Origin: SZUA-309 sp965230005 | GTDB taxonomy: Bacteria > Pseudomonadota > Gammaproteobacteria > Pseudomonadales > Azotimanducaceae | NCBI GenBank assembly: GCA_965230005.1 | Contig: OZ245934.1 | Span: 3,534,001-3,598,000 of the forward strand | Length of the DNA stretch: 64,000 bases | Reading direction: 5' to 3' | Shown here: piece after piece, positions 63,031 to 64,000 of the stretch | Position numbering within the stretch: position 1 is the stretch's first letter | How the letters are laid out: each line of letters opens with the position of its first letter | Program-made: the position numbers and the translations under genes | Notes under the pieces: generated by a model | What the model saw: the letters and a program-made list of their open reading frames with translations, nothing else | Database searches by the model: none | Told to the model about the DNA's origin: nothing

Positions 63031-63900
63031 TCATCGCCTGTAGAGCTGCACGATGCCGGTGATGTTGTCTGCGCTGAAACCTTGCGCAACGCCCTGCGCA
63101 TAGACGCGGCCGGCCGAGCGCGACACGGGCAGGCTGGCCTGCAGCAGATCGCTGGAGCGCCCGATCAGTTCGAAGTCTTTGGCGACGAGGTCGACAGGGA
63201 AGGCGGGCAGCCATTGGCCTGAGATCATCGCTGAGGCGGCATGGCCCATCGCCGGACTGCAGACGGGGGTTGCGGCCAGCGTTTCGATGGCGTCGTTGAT
63301 ATTGAGTCCGGCGGTGTTCAGGAAGCCGATGAGCTCCGCGACTGCGGCGAGCTGCACCCCGAAGAGCGCGTTGACCGTCAGCTTCATCACCATGCCCGAA
63401 CCCGCCTGCCCGGAGCGATGCACGGCGCCGGCCATTGGGCTCAACAATGCGCTCAGACGCTCGAGGTCGACTTCCCGGCAACCGAGAAAGAAGATGAGCG
63501 CCCCGGCTTCAGCCTGGGGTCTCGAACCAGCCAGCGGTGCGTCGGCGAAGGCCCGACCGGCGGCTTCGAAGGTCTCGGCCAGAGTCCTGACCCAGGGTAG
63601 AGACAGGGTCGAGCACTCTATTGCGATTGCCTCTTGAGCCATGGTGTTGAGCGCCCCCTCAGCAGCGAGCCAGACGTCACGGGAAGCATCGTCGTCCCGG
63701 ACCATGGAAATGATGTAGTCCGCGCCCTCGGCTGCCGCGGCCGGGCTGTCGCTCACGGCTGCCCCGGCCGCTGCCAGCTCTGCCGTCTTGCCCGGTGTGC
63801 GGTTCCAGACGCTGAGCTCATGCCCGGCGGCGAGCAGACGCATACCCATTCTGGACCCCATGGCGCCGGTCCCGAGCAGCGCAATTTTATTGGCAGTCAT
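63031..63900 (-). CDS. NAD(P)-dependent beta-hydroxyacid dehydrogenase (3-hydroxyisobutyrate dehydrogenase family)
   Basis: 289 residues. The N-terminal Rossmann loop LLGTGAMGSRMGMRLLAAGHELSVWNRT, the substrate segment FADAPLAGSRPQAEAG and GSGMVMKLTVN with the catalytic Lys match the HIBADH/GarR/GlxR family. Arg in the NRT segment favours NADP. The natural substrate (3-hydroxyisobutyrate, tartronate semialdehyde or another) cannot be told. It converges on glmS and has no partner in the window. Confidence 0.87.
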   Translation of the reverse strand: MTANKIALLGTGAMGSRMGMRLLAAGHELSVWNRTPGKTAELAAAGAAVSDSPAAAAEGADYIISMVRDDDASRDVWLAAEGALNTMAQEAIAIECSTLSLPWVRTLAETFEAAGRAFADAPLAGSRPQAEAGALIFFLGCREVDLERLSALLSPMAGAVHRSGQAGSGMVMKLTVNALFGVQLAAVAELIGFLNTAGLNINDAIETLAATPVCSPAMGHAASAMISGQWLPAFPVDLVAKDFELIGRSSDLLQASLPVSRSAGRVYAQGVAQGFSADNITGIVQLYRR

Positions 63901-64000
63901 TACGAAACTTCTCCTGCTGCAGGCAAATTCAATGGAACGGCAGTATCTATTCGAGTGTTATGGGCAATAAATAGTGATTACAGCACCTAGATATTGCTTC

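Overview
The window is chromosomal, GC-rich DNA from an aerobic gammaproteobacterium. The gene order dnaA-dnaN-recF-gyrB on one side and rpmH-rnpA-yidD-yidC-mnmE-mnmG-rsmG-parA-parB-atp-glmU-glmS on the other is the classic origin neighbourhood of this class. The lineage below class is not certain. An aa3-type oxidase with a cytochrome c fused to subunit II, ergothioneine genes and a quinohemoprotein dehydrogenase suggest a free-living, possibly marine, strictly respiratory organism. No tRNA, rRNA, insertion sequence, prophage or CRISPR array was seen.

Layout. 1-2.2 kb: an M20-family amidohydrolase and a luciferase-like flavin oxidoreductase. 2.2-12.2 kb: the most accessory part. A minus-strand run encodes a CheY-like regulator, a YaiO-type outer-membrane protein, a HEAT-repeat membrane protein, a processive family-2 glycosyltransferase, a beta-propeller lipoprotein and a lipoprotein quinohemoprotein dehydrogenase. 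A divergent gene encodes an exported glycosidase-like protein. The first four genes overlap and look like an exopolysaccharide synthesis and export unit related in plan to E. coli yaiP/yaiO. 12.2-14.5 kb: egtD and egtB (ergothioneine), both with irregular starts. 14.5-22.9 kb: cytochrome c oxidase and its assembly genes (coxB, coxA, cox11, coxC, a twin-TM protein, surf1, an SCO-like protein, cyoE, sco), with no heme A synthase gene in its usual slot.

23-35.4 kb: housekeeping genes (yheV, aroE, dprA, a LysM protein; def, fmt, rsmB, trkA, trkH; a late acyltransferase, tag, gmhB, a PlsC-type acyltransferase). 35.4-41.6 kb: gyrB, recF (with two parS sites inside it), dnaN, dnaA. 41.6-43.1 kb: a 1.4-kb gene-free region with many short hairpins and then the putative oriC (DnaA boxes and AT-rich tracts). 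43-51.5 kb: the rpmH to parB set. 51.9-59.6 kb: the ATP synthase operon atpIBEFHAGDC, unusual for a 380-bp atpI-atpB leader and for a tandem array of hairpins between atpG and atpD. 59.7-63 kb: glmU and glmS, which supply UDP-GlcNAc. The window ends with a beta-hydroxyacid dehydrogenase.

The sequence features most worth attention are the atpG-atpD hairpin array, the regulator/YaiO/HEAT/glycosyltransferase locus, the hairpin-dense spacer beside oriC, the irregular egtB and egtD starts, and the missing ctaA.
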